A stretch of 64,000 nt of DNA from an uncultured Parabacteroides sp. Lineage in GTDB: Bacteria > Bacteroidota > Bacteroidia > Bacteroidales > Tannerellaceae. The translations under genes and the position numbers were made by a program. Position 1 is the stretch's first letter, and the number at the start of each line of letters is the position of its first letter. Location of the stretch: the NCBI RefSeq assembly GCF_902493135.1, contig NZ_CABUOD010000023.1, positions 1 through 64,000 of the forward strand, read 5' to 3'. The notes beneath the pieces were generated by a model. The model did not search any database, was not told the origin of the DNA, and saw nothing but the letters and a program-made list of their open reading frames with translations. Below, piece by piece: positions 62,792-64,000 of the stretch.

Positions 62792-63154
62792 ATGGAAAGA
62801 TTAACAAGACAGGAAGAGGATGTGATGCGTTGGATCTGGCAGATCGAGCCGTGTTTTATCAAAGACATCCTGGCGAAGTATGAAGAGCCTAAGCCTCCTT
62901 ATACGACACTCGCTTCTATTGTGAAGAATCTGGAACGTAAGAAATACGTGAAAGCAAAACGTTACGGGAATACTTACGAATACAGGCCGCTGATCCCACA
63001 GGAAGAATATAAACGGACGTTTATGGGAAGTGTGGTGAACAACTATTTCGAGAACTCTTACAAGGAAATGGTCTCCTTCTTTGCCAAGGAACAGAAGATT
63101 TCGACCGACGAGTTGAAAGAGATTATCGACATGATTGAGAAAGGACGAGAATAA
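62792..63154 (+). CDS. BlaI/MecI-family transcriptional repressor (module 2)
   Basis: A 120-residue paralogue of the module 1 repressor: ERLTRQEEDVMRWIWQIEPC, CFIKDILAKYEEPKPPYTTL and ASIVKNLERKKYVKAKRYGN for the winged helix, then VVNNYFENSYKEMVSFFAKE and STDELKEIIDMIEKG for dimerisation. Recognition-helix residues differ (KPPYTTLASIVKNLE against KPHYNTLSTIVRSLE), in line with the different operators. The M56 gene starts 20 nt downstream. Confidence 0.92.
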   Translation: MERLTRQEEDVMRWIWQIEPCFIKDILAKYEEPKPPYTTLASIVKNLERKKYVKAKRYGNTYEYRPLIPQEEYKRTFMGSVVNNYFENSYKEMVSFFAKEQKISTDELKEIIDMIEKGRE

Positions 63155-63174
63155 ACCGATAAATACATACTGCC

Positions 63175-64000
63175 ATGACACCGGAATTTGCCTACTTCTT
63201 GAAGGTGAATGTAGCTTTTATACTCCTTTATGCCTTCTACCGGCTGTTCTTTTACAAGGACACCTTCTTCAAACTGCGCCGCACCATCTTGCTGGCATTC
63301 TTCGGAGTGTCATTGCTTTATCCGTTGATGAATATTCAGGATTGGATCCGGGAGCAGGAGCCGATGGTGGAAGTCATACAAATGTATTCGGCTATTTTGC
63401 CCGAAACGACGATAGCACCTGGCAATGTCCCCGAAACCAACTGGCATGATCTGTTGCTTTCCGGTGTTTCTTGTCTTTATTGGGGCGGGGTTATCGCCCT
63501 GTTGCTCCGTTTTTTAGTGCAGTTGAGCAGCATATTGTTGCTGGCACGGCGGTCGGAAGTGACTTTGATCCGTAACGTACGTGTACATCTATTAAATAGG
63601 CCGGCCGGCCCTTTTTCCTTTTTCCGGCTGGTATTCCTGCATCCCGACAGCCATTCCGAGAAGGAGATCGATGAGATTCTGACACACGAGTGCACGCATG
63701 TCAACCAGTGGCATTCGATCGACGTGATTATCTGCGAACTGGTTTGCATCATCTGCTGGGCGAATCCGTTTGTCTGGCTGTTGAAAAGGGAGGTGCGTCA
63801 TAACCTGGAATATTTGGCGGACGATACGGTGCTTGAGTCGGGCTATGACAGCCGTAGCTACCAGTACCACCTTTTGGGGTTGGCGCATACCCCTAAATCG
63901 GTGACCTCTTTATCCAATAGCTTTAATATGCTGCATCTGAAAAACCGGATCAGCATGATGAATAAGAAACGTTCCCGGAGTATCGGGCGGACGAAATACC
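63175..64000 (+). CDS. BlaR1/MecR1-like M56 metallopeptidase, partial (module 2)
   Basis: Open at the right edge; 275 codons are visible without a stop. Membrane helices lie near 6-22, 38-52, 95-115 and 184-202. The zinc protease site is HECTH at 171-175 (EILTHECTHVNQWHS) with Glu212 (NLEYLADDTV) as third ligand. The segment SLSNSFNMLHLKNRISMMNK corresponds to the junction before the outer domain, which is outside the window. It follows its BlaI-like partner by 20 nt. No antibiotic-resistance gene is visible. Confidence 0.9.
   Translation, partial: MTPEFAYFLKVNVAFILLYAFYRLFFYKDTFFKLRRTILLAFFGVSLLYPLMNIQDWIREQEPMVEVIQMYSAILPETTIAPGNVPETNWHDLLLSGVSCLYWGGVIALLLRFLVQLSSILLLARRSEVTLIRNVRVHLLNRPAGPFSFFRLVFLHPDSHSEKEIDEILTHECTHVNQWHSIDVIICELVCIICWANPFVWLLKREVRHNLEYLADDTVLESGYDSRSYQYHLLGLAHTPKSVTSLSNSFNMLHLKNRISMMNKKRSRSIGRTKY

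Overview
This 64 kb window is a chromosomal segment of a gut-type Bacteroidales bacterium. The closest fit from gene content is Parabacteroides or a relative in the Tannerellaceae. The reasons are a porP-porK-porL-porM-porN (gldKLMN) type IX secretion cluster, a SusC/SusD locus with a GH29 fucosidase, a second fucosidase of family GH95, an frdCAB fumarate reductase operon, many SPII lipoproteins, and promoters of the Bacteroidetes form (TTG near -33, TAnnTTTG near -7). Genus is an inference; no rRNA gene is present to settle it. I saw no tRNA, rRNA, CRISPR array, transposase or phage gene.

Layout. 0.2-5.5 kb: GH95 fucosidase (-), then an NtrC-type regulator and its histidine kinase (+). 5.5-9.6 kb: DUF3108, Ig-like lipoprotein and DUF2851 genes (-). 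9.7-13.4 kb: dapB, signal peptidase I, a signal peptidase paralogue that has lost both catalytic residues, and a WbqC-like gene (+). 13.4-17.7 kb: K+/H+ antiporter (-) and a transglutaminase-like lipoprotein (+), followed by a 133-bp nested inverted repeat. 17.9-24.1 kb: type IX secretion operon (-). 24.2-26.1 kb: DUF2795, cob(I)alamin adenosyltransferase and a methyltransferase (-). 26.1-31.6 kb: RND efflux tripartite system (-). 31.8-42.6 kb: a polysaccharide utilisation locus, susC-susD-hypothetical-DUF6057-heme-motif propeller lipoprotein-GH29 (-), ending in a clear terminator. 42.6-44.0 kb: a 1.4-kb gene-free region with repeated palindromes and a periodic repeat array. 44.0-47.0 kb: pseudo-kinase, kinase and DUF6807 operon (-). 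47.3-50.8 kb: frdCAB (+). 51.1-52.2 kb: dusB (-). 52.3-54.5 kb and 62.8-64.0 kb: two BlaI/BlaR1-type modules, the second cut by the window edge. 54.6-60.1 kb: TPR regulator, beta-propeller lipoprotein, and a U32 peptidase/thioesterase/dprA operon with overlapping genes (+). 60.3-62.2 kb: GDPD and a nucleotidyltransferase-HEPN fusion (-).

The most unusual signals are: (1) three copies of a small-RNA-like element on the minus strand, each with its own conserved promoter (TTG, 20-bp spacer, TAnnTTTGC); (2) three tandem 15-bp operators at exact 21-bp spacing on the first BlaI promoter, with a different operator pair on the second; (3) a signal peptidase paralogue with Ser to Ala and Lys to Ser at the catalytic dyad; (4) a histidine kinase with destroyed ATP-binding boxes next to an intact paralogue; (5) a beta-propeller lipoprotein carrying a CxxCH heme motif inside the fucosidase locus.
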